Positions 53,980 to 64,000 of a DNA stretch of 64,000 bases are shown in pieces. Within the stretch, counting starts at the first letter, position 1; the number at the start of each line of letters is the position of its first letter. The position numbers and the translations under genes are program-made. The notes below the pieces were generated by a model. The model saw only the letters and a program-made list of their open reading frames with translations. It was not told the origin of the DNA and searched no databases. Origin of the DNA: Panulirus ornatus (lineage: Eukaryota > Arthropoda > Malacostraca > Decapoda > Palinuridae); contig NC_092271.1 in the NCBI RefSeq assembly GCF_036320965.1, positions 24,786,536 to 24,850,535 on the forward strand. Direction: 5' to 3'.

Positions 53980-54600
53980 AACTGTAGAGAAGGTAACAGG
54001 CTACAAAAGAATACTATGATTAATCGCAAATACCGTGAAACAATGTAAATTATCCACACATGATACAGAAGGCAACAGACTGTAGCCAATATGATCGCGA
54101 TTAATGAGTATTACAGTAATACATGCATGAATTATCACATGTATAGCTGCAATTCACTGTGCTGAATATAACATGAATAATAATCCCCGTCTAATAGTAA
54201 TTTAACCGCATAAAGTATGTCAAAGCTTGGCCAGGGATGATGTGTTTATCACATCAACATCTACACATGAGGGCCATCTAATTAACTACTGCTGAGCTGA
54301 ATGCAAATATAATGAGGCTTGGATTTCTAACCTTAATGATCTGGACAGTTTCTCCTCATCCTGCCAGCGTCATCAAAGCGTCCCCTAATTAATCAGCCTA
54401 GGTAAATTACCTGAAAAGAGAAAGTTTGTCACATTAGCAACAATGAAGCTGGGGCGACCTAAACATCATCCTATAGTAATAAATCAAATGGAAGACATTA
54501 AGAAAATCCATGTCAGAAATTAATGTAGCCATATGGCGAGAATTCTTTCGAAGTATGAGGTTCTCCAATTACTTATATGTACTTCCCTAATTCAAATGTA
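53980..54600. promoter_or_regulatory. Repeat-free homeodomain/POU motif cluster (possible enhancer)
   Basis: More than 600 bp without simple repeats. It contains the palindrome GATTAATC (54018-54025), CGATTAATGAG (54098-54108), GTATTAC-A-GTAATAC (54108-54122), TAATTAA (54279-54285), the octamer ATGCAAAT (54301-54308), TAATTAATCA (54386-54395) and AGGTAA-A-TTACCT. The density of TAAT cores, an exact POU octamer and short palindromes resembles developmental cis-regulatory DNA. Function is inference. Confidence 0.3.
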
Positions 54601-54894
54601 CGGGGAGGGAGTTTAAAACTTGTGGGACCCGCATCTCTGGAACTTTTTCTACTCACATAGACCTTAAACTTTTCTTTCGGGGTGCCGTCCACATTCACAA
54701 TCTCATAACTTCAATCTATAACCATTCGTCCACAACTCTGACGCTACAAAAGTATTCCTCTACATCTTTTCTAAACAGGTTTCTCGCTGAATTCCAAGTT
54801 ACGACCTTCGGTTGTTCTGTCCTTTGCATCCACTGACGACCTACTCACTGTGGACATCACCAGACTGGTTTAAGAAATTAAAGAGGTTGTGGTG

Positions 54895-54896
<2 letters not shown>

Positions 54897-54958
<62 letters not shown>
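54897..54958. repeat. (CT)31 microsatellite
   Basis: Pure CT dinucleotides. Confidence 0.95.
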
Positions 54959-54961
<3 letters not shown>

Positions 54962-55116
54962 TTTATGGACACACATTTAAGCCACCATAAACCATCCCCT
55001 GTGATCTTGCTCGCTTAATTTTGCGACAACCCTAACTACCGCTGCTGCTGGACGTCATCTGTAACAATGGCTTGTCCCTATGTTACAGAACTGCTGGAAA
55101 GTGTTCAGCTCCATTG

Positions 55117-55256
55117 AACGACCCTTGCGTCCACGATGGCCCCCTGGCCTTTTGACCTGATACTTCGGAGGTTAGGTCAAAGGCAGAGCTATTATAACTC
55201 AAGGGTTGTAATGTGCTTAGAGGGTCATACCGCCGAGCTCGAGGGTCGTTTTCGTC
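55117..55256. repeat. 21-bp inverted-repeat element, core-dominated (locus 11)
   Basis: One minus-strand unit, a core with GGCCTTTTGACCTGATA and GGTTAGGTCAAAGGCAG, then three degenerate plus-strand units. Confidence 0.6.
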
Positions 55257-55489
55257 GTTGTCAGGAGATCAGGTCGAGTGGTTGGTAAAGGACGACGGAT
55301 CCTGTGATACGGATCTGGCCAGGCTGTCCTCCATAACAACCCCCCTCCACCACCACCACCACCACCAGTCCCACGGGTTCCTCCTCCTCCTTCTCCTCCT
55401 CCTAACCCCCTCCCTCCATCCCAACCCTCCAAACAGGTCCGTCTGCGACCCCGCACAACTGGCTCCTCTACTTAACGTTAACAATTCCC

Positions 55490-55491
<2 letters not shown>

Positions 55492-55548
<57 letters not shown>
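55492..55548. repeat. (AC)28 microsatellite
   Basis: Pure AC dinucleotides. Confidence 0.95.
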
Positions 55549-55549
<1 letters not shown>

Positions 55550-55739
55550 CTGAAAAGTCAGGACACCATATCCCACACACGAGACAACGCCTCTCCCGTG
55601 AGCTGCTCAGAACCATCTCTCAAAATCCATTTCCAGCAAAGAATCACTGCTGATAATTCTCACACACGACAGACTAATGAAGTGCAGGACTTTGATTTAT
55701 GCGAGGTAGTAGATTCCAGATAGATTCTCCTTACCTTCC

Positions 55740-55975
55740 TCTCACATCGGTCCTACACTCTCCCAGGTCCTTCCTACACTCTCCCAGGTCCCACACTCCC
55801 AAGTCCTAAACTCTCCCAGGTCCTACTTACACTCTCCCAGGTCCTTCCTACACTCTCCCAGGTTCCACGCTCCCAAGTCCTACACTCTCCCAGGCCCTTA
55901 CAACACTCTCCCAGGTCCTACCTACACTCTCCCAGGTCCTTCCTACACTCGCCCAGGTCCTACACTCTCCCACAA
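55740..55975. repeat. CTACACTCTCCCAGGTCCT minisatellite, about 12 copies
   Basis: Units of 17-24 bp built on ACACTCTCCCAGGTCCT, with variable linkers. Confidence 0.9.
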
Positions 55976-56177
55976 CGCACCAGGCCGTCGGTAGCCTTGC
56001 GTAAGTCGCCGCTCCTGCAGCGGGAGGCGGGAGGCGGTCCTTGACGGGGATCACATTACGTTCCCAGCGTCGTCGTCACCGAGCAAGCGGAAGGCGCTGG
56101 CGGAGGACGACTTCCTTCTTCCTACACGACGAGACAACACACCATCGAGCGTGAACCCCAGACGACGGGTCACAGAT

Positions 56178-56246
56178 GTTAGGGAGGGGAGGGGAGGGGA
56201 AGGGAAGGGGAGGGGAAGGGAAGGGGAAGGGGAGGGGAGGGGAGGA
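56178..56246 (+). repeat. (GGGGA)n tract with G-quadruplex potential
   Basis: Runs of three or four Gs separated by one or two As throughout. Confidence 0.85.
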
Positions 56247-56386
56247 ATCTATCCTTGGCAAAAGTTCTTTTTTAAGGTGACGTCAAGATCCACAAAAGTT
56301 TTACTGGATAAAGATCCATTTAAGAACTTTCAGCCAGGAGGAAATGACGATCCTACCGACATTCTGTACGTGAGAGTTGAACAAGA

Positions 56387-56389
<3 letters not shown>

Positions 56390-56468
<79 letters not shown>
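56390..56468. repeat. (GT)32(GC)4(GT)3 alternating tract
   Basis: Uninterrupted purine-pyrimidine alternation with a GCGCGCGC block. A second Z-DNA candidate. Confidence 0.9.
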
Positions 56469-57560
56469 ATCACGAAGGGTTGCTGGTCGTGCGCTGTGAA
56501 ATAGACTTGACTGTCACCGTAAACAGACCCCCAAGTCCTGTCCTTAACTGTCCTTAAACTCCAGCTGTGGGTCACTCTGGTGTGGAGTGGATGGGGTCTC
56601 GTATGAACCTCTCCGTCTGCTTCAGCTACAGGAGACCTCGCCAGTGGTTGTGGGGGAATCAGATCAGACGACAAAGGACAATAAAACTGAAAGGCTTGAG
56701 ACGATATCGGCATTACCAGTCCCTTTCGACAGGTACTTTCTACACCAGTAAAAGTTCATCTATAATGGAACCACTGGTCCCCTCCTCCCTGAGTCACGGC
56801 AGACACGTGTTCTAACTCCTGAGGACACAGTCGCAGACACAGACACCGACAGACAACACAAGAACCTCAACACGGAGCCACGACAACACACACACCCACA
56901 CATACACACACGCACAAGACACAGGGCATAACTCACAACACAAGAAAAAAAATCCCGACCGGAAAGACAACACACAGACGCAGACACCAGACAGACGGCA
57001 TCCAGACTGCCACACACTCCCGGACGACAACAGCGAATTCAAATATCCAAGACGGAAACGGCAACCCTGGCGGGAGGGAGGGCGGGGGGAGAAGGGAGGA
57101 GGGGTCAACTGGTGCCAGACAGGCACCAATATCTCCCCCTCCCACCACGTCACCTCCCTTTTTCCCAGAGGGCGAACCTCCGTGACAAGCTACAGTCCAC
57201 CTGGCTGCTGCCACCACCACTACCACCCTCACCACCACCACCACAACTGCCTGTCTGTACTCATCATCACCACCACCACCGCGACCCTCTCGGACGGGTA
57301 AACAGAGGCAAGAGTTAATCGAGGCCGGAGTGGTGTGTAGGGTGGGCGGCCGGCCGGGCGCGCTTTGTGTTCTGTGTACCGGTCATCCCTGGGCCACCCT
57401 CCTCACGGTTAGGGAGAGGAGGAGGAGGAGGAGAAACAGGATGTGAATAATAGAGGGAGAGAGATGGAGGGAGATGTATGACAGAGGAAGGGAGAAGACC
57501 AGCGATGGAAGAGAAGGTTATGCCAGAGAAGGAAAACACGGAGGAGGAGGAAATGTCCCA
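56469..57560. other. Unique block, no gene seen
   Basis: Several 75-113-codon ORFs on both strands with no recognisable feature. ACC triplets lie at 57210-57285 and GGA triplets at 57415-57435. Confidence 0.35.
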
Positions 57561-57579
57561 GATCATCCTAGCAGCAGAG

Positions 57580-57975
57580 TCTAGTGGTCCCTGTGGGAGT
57601 CTAGCGGTTCCTGTGGGAGTCTAGTGGTCCCTGTGGGAGTCTTGTGGTCCCTGTGGGAGTCTGGTGGTACCCATGGGAGTCTAGTGGTCCCTGTGGGAGT
57701 CTGGTGGTCCCTGTTGGAGTCTAGTGGTACCCATGGGAGTCTAGTGGTCCCTGTGGGAGTCTGGTGGTACCCATGGGAGTCTAGTGGTCCCTGTGGGAGT
57801 CTGGTGGTCCCTGTTGGAGTCTAGTGGTCCCTGTGAGAGTCTGGTGGTCCCTGTTGGAGTCTTGTGGTCCCTGTGGGAGTCTGGTGGTCCCTGTGGGAGT
57901 CTGATGGTCCCTGTGGGAGTCTAGTGGTCTCTGTGGGCGTCTGGCGGTCCCTGTGGGAGTCTGGTGGTCCCTGAG
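57580..57975. repeat. 20-bp minisatellite, about 20 copies in strict register
   Basis: The unit CTAGTGGTCCCTGTGGGAGT repeats every 20 bp without indels. Variants (CTGGTGG, GGTACCCATGGGAG, TGTTGGAG) occur in a non-random order that suggests block duplication. The period is not a multiple of three. Confidence 0.95.
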
Positions 57976-58129
57976 CACCAGGAGGGAGAGGATGGCTGGT
58001 CATTCCCTCCACTCGCAAGGCACGACTCCACCCGCGTCCTAACCCATCCCGCATTCGATCCCACTCCACCACAGTTTGACACGTCCCAGCTGACCCCGGG
58101 GCGTCACCAACTGTGATGGAAAACTAAAG

Positions 58130-58440
58130 TTACGTCAGTTAGACACTGGACGACCTTGGCTCTCATCGCGGGTCAATTACTGCTAATTATCCGAGCGCTT
58201 AGTAACACGCTCGTTACCAGGGGGGGTTGATTAGGTCATCGAATGTAAACAAAGCATCGCTGACCTACCTATTGAATCAGCGGGATCTAATGATAAAGAG
58301 AATCATGTTGTTTACAGTGTTTGCCTTGTTTACAGCAGCTGACGCACTGCCATAAAATCACAATATTCAATCAGTTAATCAGTCAAATAATTACGTAGTT
58401 GATTTACGGACGGTTTGAGCGGAGGTACAGCAATAATAAC
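58130..58440. promoter_or_regulatory. Forkhead/GATA/homeodomain motif cluster
   Basis: Repeat-free DNA with three forkhead motifs (GTAAACA near 58247, TGTTTAC near 58311 and 58329), GCTAATTATCC, and TAATGATAAAG. A GAGCG...CGCTC-type dyad lies near 58193-58213. Enhancer function is inference. Confidence 0.2.
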
Positions 58441-58621
58441 AACTGTGTCGTCGACGGACGGGTCATCTTACCATCAAGACAGGCTTCCTCCACGACCTTC
58501 CTCACCATCAGCTGTTCAAACTTTTCACCGGCAAGTATGTTACGTCATGAAACAACATATCCACACCCAGCCGCCATGTCCTCTAACCTTCCTAGGAACA
58601 GATGTCTCATCCTAGCAACAG

Positions 58622-58625
<4 letters not shown>

Positions 58626-58697
<72 letters not shown>
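58626..58697. repeat. (CT)36 microsatellite
   Basis: Pure CT dinucleotides. Confidence 0.95.
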
Positions 58698-58700
<3 letters not shown>

Positions 58701-58980
58701 GCGTCAATCAGCCAGCCAATTAACAGCCGTCAGGGTTGCCCTCGACGTCAGTGGAGAGGACAGGCACGAGAACCATCCACTGCTCCTCCTACTTTACCAC
58801 ACAGTAACCTCTCGACCGGGATCAAAGTCCTTGTCATTCCCCTCCCACAGTCGCCAGCTGAGCAGGGGGGAAGGAGAGGAGGGGGGAGGGGTACGGGACC
58901 CTCCACATATCACGACCAAAACTACCCACGCAAATTTCTTTCTATCGACTTTGTTTGTTTGTTTGTTTTATCGGTTTAAG

Positions 58981-59095
58981 TCCTCGAGGACGATGGTTTG
59001 TCTCGCGAACCATAGGTACGAGGGTTCGGCTTTTAACCTTACGATTATATAGAGTCTAAGCCACTATATCCACGGGTCGCTACGTCGTGCTTAAA
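58981..59095. repeat. Relic of the 21-bp inverted-repeat element (locus 12)
   Basis: Single diverged units at each side: CCTCGAGGACGATGGT at left and CACGGGTCGCTACGTCGTGC at right. No clear core remains. Confidence 0.45.
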
Positions 59096-59256
59096 GTCAC
59101 AACGTGTTAATTCCATTTATTCTAAGGGTGGAAAGCAGAGATTACAGCCTCAGTGCTTTCAGCCGATACGCAAATGGCTTTAGATTCTTATAAAGAATCG
59201 TTGTAGATTGAGAATGATCTTGAATACGTTATCTAACTCGACAACTTTCATCCACC

Positions 59257-59352
59257 ATGAAGGGTGATGGCAGCACAGGTGATGGGAGAAAGGTGATTGG
59301 GAGAAAGGTGATGGTAGCACACATAACGGTAGTACGGGTGATGGGAGCAGAT
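59257..59352. repeat. About 17-bp AGGTGATGGGAGMA repeat, 5-6 copies
   Basis: GGTGATGGGAGAAAGGTGAT-type units with indels. Confidence 0.75.
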
Positions 59353-59390
59353 AGGAACCGAAAGTCATGGATGGATTTATATCATACAAC

Positions 59391-59392
<2 letters not shown>

Positions 59393-59440
<48 letters not shown>
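59393..59440. repeat. (AC)24 microsatellite
   Basis: Pure AC dinucleotides. Confidence 0.95.
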
Positions 59441-59444
<4 letters not shown>

Positions 59445-59696
59445 CATCGGGTTTTGCCTCTCCCATCTTGAAGACTCTCTTAACCTTCCTAACTTAACGA
59501 CCTCCCCCCCTCCCCCCAGGGATGGCAAGAACACCACCCCACCCCCACTCACTCCCCTTTAAGCTTCCCTCTTCACGATAAAACTTTACTGCACATAAAA
59601 CTTATACTTACATTCACTTTAGTGCTACGCCTGGGAGTCTCTTCTTGTTTTTAAACACAGTGGCAGGTGGGATGCTTCGACAGATTAACTCCTGCG

Positions 59697-59928
59697 GCAC
59701 GACGGGACGACCCTTGAGCTCGACGGTGCGACCCTTGAGTACGACGGTACGACCCTTGACACGACGGTGCAACCCTTGAACACGACGGTACGACCACGAC
59801 GGTACGACCCTTGACCACGACGGTGCGACCCTTAAGCACGACGGTACGACCCTTGACCACGACGGTACGACCCTTGGCCTCAACATTACGGCCCTTGAGT
59901 TGGTGTGAGCCTAAAGGCTCAGGTCAAG
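59697..59928 (-). repeat. One-armed 21-bp element (locus 13)
   Basis: About ten minus-strand units (GCACGACGGTACGACCCTTG family) end at CTCAGGTCAAG, a core relic. There is no right arm. Several units are shortened to 17-18 bp. Confidence 0.75.
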
Positions 59929-60273
59929 TGACGTAAAAAAATACGAAATGATAATGTTACTAAGACCAATATAATCATTATTATCAATATCACTATCATC
60001 ACTATCAGCTCAGAGAAGATGGCTAAGTATAAAATTCATGACGGGGTGACAAAAAAAAAAGCAAATGACACACACGGAGAGAGACACAGCGACAGAAATA
60101 AACACGCATCTGTGTTTTCCCTCAACACGAAAAGAATAACTGCACGAATAAACCATAACAACAAAGACAACAATAAAAATATCAAAACAAAAACAAGATG
60201 GAGGGTATTTCGTATTTTTCGGCATAAAAATACGTCGCTTGGCTGCTCTGATTGCAACGGTGTATGTATATAT

Positions 60274-60280
<7 letters not shown>

Positions 60281-60360
<80 letters not shown>
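60281..60360. repeat. (AT)40 microsatellite
   Basis: Pure AT dinucleotides. Confidence 0.95.
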
Positions 60361-60364
<4 letters not shown>

Positions 60365-60536
60365 ACTACAATACCCCAGTACACATCTTACTGAAGCCAT
60401 TACGAGAAGAGTTTTGAAAGAAAGACACACGAAATATATACAGGAGAAAACTTGGCTGTTATCAAGAGTTTCTGATGTGCAGCAGAGAACATGTGGGGGA
60501 ACGGTCAGGTGATAGGAGGGAGGGAGCTTTGCCGCC

Positions 60537-60594
60537 TCCTCAACCTCCTCCTCCTCCTCCTCCTTCTTCTCCTCCTCCTCCTCCTCCTCCTCCA
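60537..60594. repeat. (CTC)n microsatellite
   Basis: CTC triplets with two CTT interruptions. Confidence 0.9.
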
Positions 60595-60702
60595 TCCAGG
60601 GCTACGAAGGGGGACGAGGAGACTCGGTGAGGGGGACTAGGGAGGGGGGGGGAGTACAGAGCCCCTAATTTCCACCCTGGACCTAAAAGGGCCGAGGGAA
60701 TA

Positions 60703-60750
60703 GAAGAAGAAGAAGAAGAAGAAGAAGAAGAAGAAGAAGAAGAAGAAGAA
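60703..60750. repeat. (GAA)16 microsatellite
   Basis: Pure GAA triplets. Confidence 0.95.
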
Positions 60751-61192
60751 CCGCAAAAACCACGAGAACTTGAGAATGAATTCGATTTCATCGAAAAATC
60801 TTTACTTTTCGTCGACATGAATGAATAGATACACCAGCTGTTGTCTGTGGGTCCAGGATTTTCCCCTCAAGACATTGAGGAAAACTCGAGACACAAGGAA
60901 AGAAAATGACAACACGTCTCATGAGGAAAAAAAAGCACATAGGACAAAAGAAAATATATATATACATATAAGTACAGTGTAGCATATTGTCAATATTTTA
61001 CACGGGGAGATGTTTGATATATGTGTTGCAGAAACACTGTCCTCATTTGTCTTTCCTCATCTGGTGTCTCAACAAGTGACACTGGGGCACCTGTAGTGCC
61101 CTTGAGTCGATCACACTCCTGGTTATTCTCATTGGTGCATTACAGACATCCCTCTCATCTGTATTCCACATTTCACTTTCTCTCTCTCTACC

Positions 61193-61277
61193 ATTCTTCT
61201 TCTTCTTCTTCTTCTTCTTCTTTCTGTAGCACCTCATTTTCTATCTCTGGTAGAGTCGAGAAGGCTGACCAAGGCAG
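61193..61277 (+). other. (TTC)9 followed by candidate 48-bp exon
   Basis: A TTC microsatellite forms the pyrimidine tract of an acceptor (TTCTTTCTGTAG). The next 48 bp read TSFSISGRVEKADQG in one open frame and end at GGCAG|GTAAAG. The exon is speculative. The arrangement shows how a microsatellite can supply a splice acceptor. Confidence 0.15.
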
Positions 61278-61382
61278 GTAAAGCAAGGGAACAAAGAAGG
61301 ATAAAAAAAAAAACATGAAAAGGAATAGAATAAAAAAAGACAATAAAGGCAAAAGGGAGAAAGACGAGAAAAGAAAAGCGTG

Positions 61383-61395
61383 AGGTCAAAGGTCA
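61383..61395 (+). promoter_or_regulatory. Perfect DR1 motif
   Basis: AGGTCAAAGGTCA is two exact half-sites with a one-base spacer, followed by CACCGCGTACCGCGGTGCTCG. It may be another relic of the inverted-repeat family core. Confidence 0.35.
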
Positions 61396-61419
61396 CACCG
61401 CGTACCGCGGTGCTCGCGG

Positions 61420-61447
61420 GGGGGGGGGGGGGGTAGGGGGGGGTTAG
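61420..61447 (+). repeat. Poly-G runs (about 19 and 9)
   Basis: Two G homopolymers separated by TA. Sequence length here is unreliable. Confidence 0.8.
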
Positions 61448-61588
61448 AGGAGGGTCGCGACAAGTGAGGCATTTGGAAAACACACAACTACAACCCCCCA
61501 CGCAGAAAAACAAACGAACGAAAAAAAAGAAAAGAGAAATATATTCATATCACAAAGTAAACACATCAAGTCAACAACCACGGATTGG

Positions 61589-61590
<2 letters not shown>

Positions 61591-61665
<75 letters not shown>
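61591..61665. repeat. (AG)37 microsatellite
   Basis: Pure AG dinucleotides. Confidence 0.95.
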
Positions 61666-61667
<2 letters not shown>

Positions 61668-61773
61668 ATCCCTGAGGCAAGGTCAGAGTGCACACGTGAG
61701 GACGGTAAAGGTCACAGGAGGCAGTACTCGCCAGGCTAATGATGACCTTTGGCTGGAGCCGCGGACTAAAGAG

Positions 61774-61935
61774 GAGAGGGAGGAGGGAGGGATGGAGGGA
61801 TGGAGGGAGGGGGGAGGGGGGAGGGGGAGAGGAAGGGGGGGGAAGGTTAAAAGGTAATCCGGGCGTCCGTATCTTTAAGGTAATCAACGGGAGGAGGGAG
61901 TGAGGGAGGGAGGGAGGGAGGGAGGGAAGAGGGAG
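61774..61935 (+). repeat. Two (GGGA)n tracts
   Basis: G-run-rich stretches at 61774-61846 and 61890-61935, the latter nearly pure GGGA. Both have G-quadruplex potential. Confidence 0.8.
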
Positions 61936-62150
61936 GCGGAGGAACCTTCCTTCTCCAGGCCTCTGCCCTCGTCACTAAGGTGTTTAGTGGGTTTTTCTCC
62001 TGATGAATAATACATCTCAAAGGTGTGTCACACACACACACACACACACCATAAAGAAACGATCCTGTAGCATTATATTTCCCCTACAGAAATCCGCACG
62101 CTAATTTCGGCCATACCTTCCCTTGTCTTCTGGGGTCATCTGAGTCTTTC

Positions 62151-62270
62151 AGTACGACGGTACAACCCTTGAACACGATGGTACGACCCTCGAGCACGAC
62201 GGTACGACCCTTGACCACGACGGTACGATCCTAGGGTCAAGGTCAAAGGTCATCATATCCAAGGGTCATT
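62151..62270. repeat. 21-bp element with intact DR1 core (locus 14)
   Basis: Four minus-strand units (62151-62230) lead into GGGTCAAGGTCAAAGGTCAT, containing a perfect DR1 (62240-62252). CATCATATCCAAGGGTCAT follows, the start of a lost right arm. Confidence 0.75.
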
Positions 62271-62349
62271 TAGTACATAACAGAAGCAAAAGGAAATATA
62301 CACTCGTCCTCAACGTACACTCCAGTGTAGCTCAACACTGACTCAGAAT

Positions 62350-62605
62350 ATGTCCTGTAGTTTGCTTACTTTCCCACGCATTGTTTACAACGCTCCACCT
62401 CCTTCCCTTGCCTCCCACAAGCCCTCTCATTATATACATACTCGTCCTCCTCCCTACAAAATGCCACCTGTTTTGAAGGCGTTGCGAGCACAACCCCCTA
62501 ATTTGCAGGGGCGTGGGAGGAGCGCGGGGGAATCTCCTGAGTTATGTGGCCATGGGCGGGCCAGCCCGGGCCAGCCCGGAAGCCTGCGACCGACGGGAGA
62601 TGGAA

Positions 62606-62650
<45 letters not shown>

Positions 62651-63129
62651 CTCCCTTACCCCCATTACTAACCCTCCCCGCTTGCCCGCCCCCTACCTTG
62701 CTGTGGCTGTGTATGTATCTTACTACCATTCCTCCTCCTCCTCCTCCTCCTGCCCCATCTTCCCCCACGTCAATACTACTACGCCCTCCCCTGGCTGCGC
62801 CTGCCGGATCATTTAGATATATGGGAGGCTCTACCTTATGCATCACTTCAGGCTATTACCCGAGTGATGGGTGGGGGAAGGTGAGGAGGGAGGTAATTCA
62901 AAACAATTTACACATTTTTTTCTCTCTCTCCTTCCCGATTAGTCCGCGCCTCGTTTTCTATGCCTTACATAAACAAATCATTTACTTCGGGACCGTTTTC
63001 CATCGTGCACTTTCCTCCGTCAAAAGAACGTTGAAAAAAATTGTGTATATCATCCTGACGTACTGCTTAATGGTAAAATACACACACACACACACACACA
63101 CACAAGATATGGGTCCCTCACGAGAGTAA
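62350..63129 (+). CDS. 259-codon ORF through microsatellites, doubtful
   Basis: The frame starts at an ATG and is inflated by (CA)n and (CCT)n tracts. Non-repeat parts include MPPVLKALRAQPPNLQGRGR from an internal ATG with good context (62461), and MGGSTLCITSGYYPSDGWGK, which ends at AAG|GTGAGG (62880). No domain is recognised. It is more likely a chance frame, though the N-terminal segment could be an exon. Confidence 0.12.
62609..62646. repeat. (AC)19 microsatellite
   Basis: Pure AC dinucleotides. Confidence 0.95.
63080..63103. repeat. (AC)12 microsatellite
   Basis: Pure AC dinucleotides. Confidence 0.85.
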
Positions 63130-63166
63130 AAGTCCCTCCCCGCTCTGAGTAAATAGATAACTTTAA

Positions 63167-63170
<4 letters not shown>

Positions 63171-63208
<38 letters not shown>

Positions 63209-63245
63209 ACACACAGACAGACAGACACACACACACACACACACA

Positions 63246-63292
<47 letters not shown>
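63171..63292. repeat. (AC)n with AGAC interruptions, about 120 bp
   Basis: AC dinucleotides interrupted by ACAG steps around 63203-63247. Confidence 0.95.
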
Positions 63293-63295
<3 letters not shown>

Positions 63296-63406
63296 TAATC
63301 TTCAGGGTTGTTCAAAATCTCTCCCTTTCTTAGCCACAATCCTTCTCCAATCTCACTACAACCCACAACAACAACTCCTCCTCCAATATACAACCCTCCG
63401 GCTACC

Positions 63407-63470
63407 TTTCCAATCCCCAATGCTTTAGAACCAGTTTCCAATCCTCAATGCTTTAGAACTAGTTTCCAAT
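63407..63470. repeat. 28-bp tandem duplication
   Basis: Two copies of TTTCCAATCCYCAATGCTTT plus AGAACYAG, with a partial third. Confidence 0.85.
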
Positions 63471-63969
63471 CCTCACCGCCGACACTTATCCCGGTATATT
63501 TATACAAGTAAAAAAACTTTGACAGAAATCAAAATATAAAAAATATTACGTACCTCAAAAGCGACCCTTCAAAGGGAGTTCTTTTTCCAGCGTGTTTATC
63601 TAACCTTTTTTTTTTTTTAGGTCCCTTACGTAATCAGTGGCCATGTTTCTCTCGCTTAATGGGCCGTTGGCACCAAAATAATGACAATTACTGAGTGTCA
63701 CTAATGCTTCTCTTCCCATGTTCTTTATGTCGCTAAACGCCCGTTTTTACCGCAGTCTCTTAAGTCTCTCTTCTTTTATTTTTTTTTTTTTATCTCGGAA
63801 GATACTGTTCTCTTACTTTGGCCGGCAGAACTCTAGCAGAAAACGGGAACACAAACAAAAAAGAACTGGCAAAAAATGGGACAAAACATATAAACTATGA
63901 CAGAAAATGGGAACACAGACAGTACAGGGAAAAACAGACAGAAAACAAGAACAAGGACAAAAGTAATAG

Positions 63970-63972
<3 letters not shown>
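63471..63972. other. AT-rich unique block, no gene seen
   Basis: Unique sequence, then A-rich stretches with three or four variants of GACAGAAAAYGGGAACACA at 63830-63955. Confidence 0.45.

Positions 63973-64000
<28 letters not shown>
63973..64000. repeat. (AT)n microsatellite cut by the window end
   Basis: Pure AT dinucleotides reaching the last base. Confidence 0.9.

Overview
This is eukaryotic, repeat-dominated, gene-poor DNA. Long (AC)n, (AG)n, (AT)n, (GAA)n and (GAG)n microsatellites occur every few hundred bases. There are many different minisatellites and a dispersed inverted repeat family. I see no bacterial gene organisation, no ribosome-binding sites, and no ORF with a recognisable protein family. 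The microsatellite density and the repeat types are what I would expect of a decapod crustacean, perhaps a crab. That is an inference from genome style, not from a marker gene.

Layout. 1-9000: AT-rich unique sequence, compound microsatellites, a few unremarkable ORFs and one dispersed element end beside an (AT)n tract. 9-12 kb: two large arrays of a 21-bp repeat in opposite orientation. 12-20 kb: many minisatellites, a GCC-rich island, a perfect 64-bp tandem duplication and a cluster of RFX X-box-like palindromes. 20-28 kb: CT-rich low-complexity sequence and minisatellites with 9, 30, 32, 35, 37, 57 and 58-bp periods. 28-32 kb: the most GC-rich and exon-like part. 32-36 kb: mainly unique sequence plus a second copy of the dispersed element end. 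36-41 kb: 32-bp minisatellites, a long (CT)n(GA)n palindrome and a clear two-armed inverted repeat. 41.5-44 kb: best candidate for spliced transcription on both strands. 45-64 kb: more inverted-repeat loci, large arrays, and three repeat-free blocks rich in transcription-factor-like motifs (33.3-33.6, 54.0-54.6 and 58.1-58.4 kb).

The most interesting signal is a family of at least 14 loci. Its arms are tandem 21-bp units (consensus GGTCGTACCGTCGTGCTCAA plus one G). Wherever both arms exist within one locus they lie in the same divergent polarity around a core with GGCCTTTGACCT / AGGTCAAAGGCC. This resembles foldback (FB) transposons, and the core carries DR1-type nuclear-receptor half-sites. 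I cannot name the family.

No gene can be assigned with confidence. Several short open segments have good splice sites, and two lie downstream of TATA-like boxes. They are reported as low-confidence candidate exons because such combinations also arise by chance in 64 kb.
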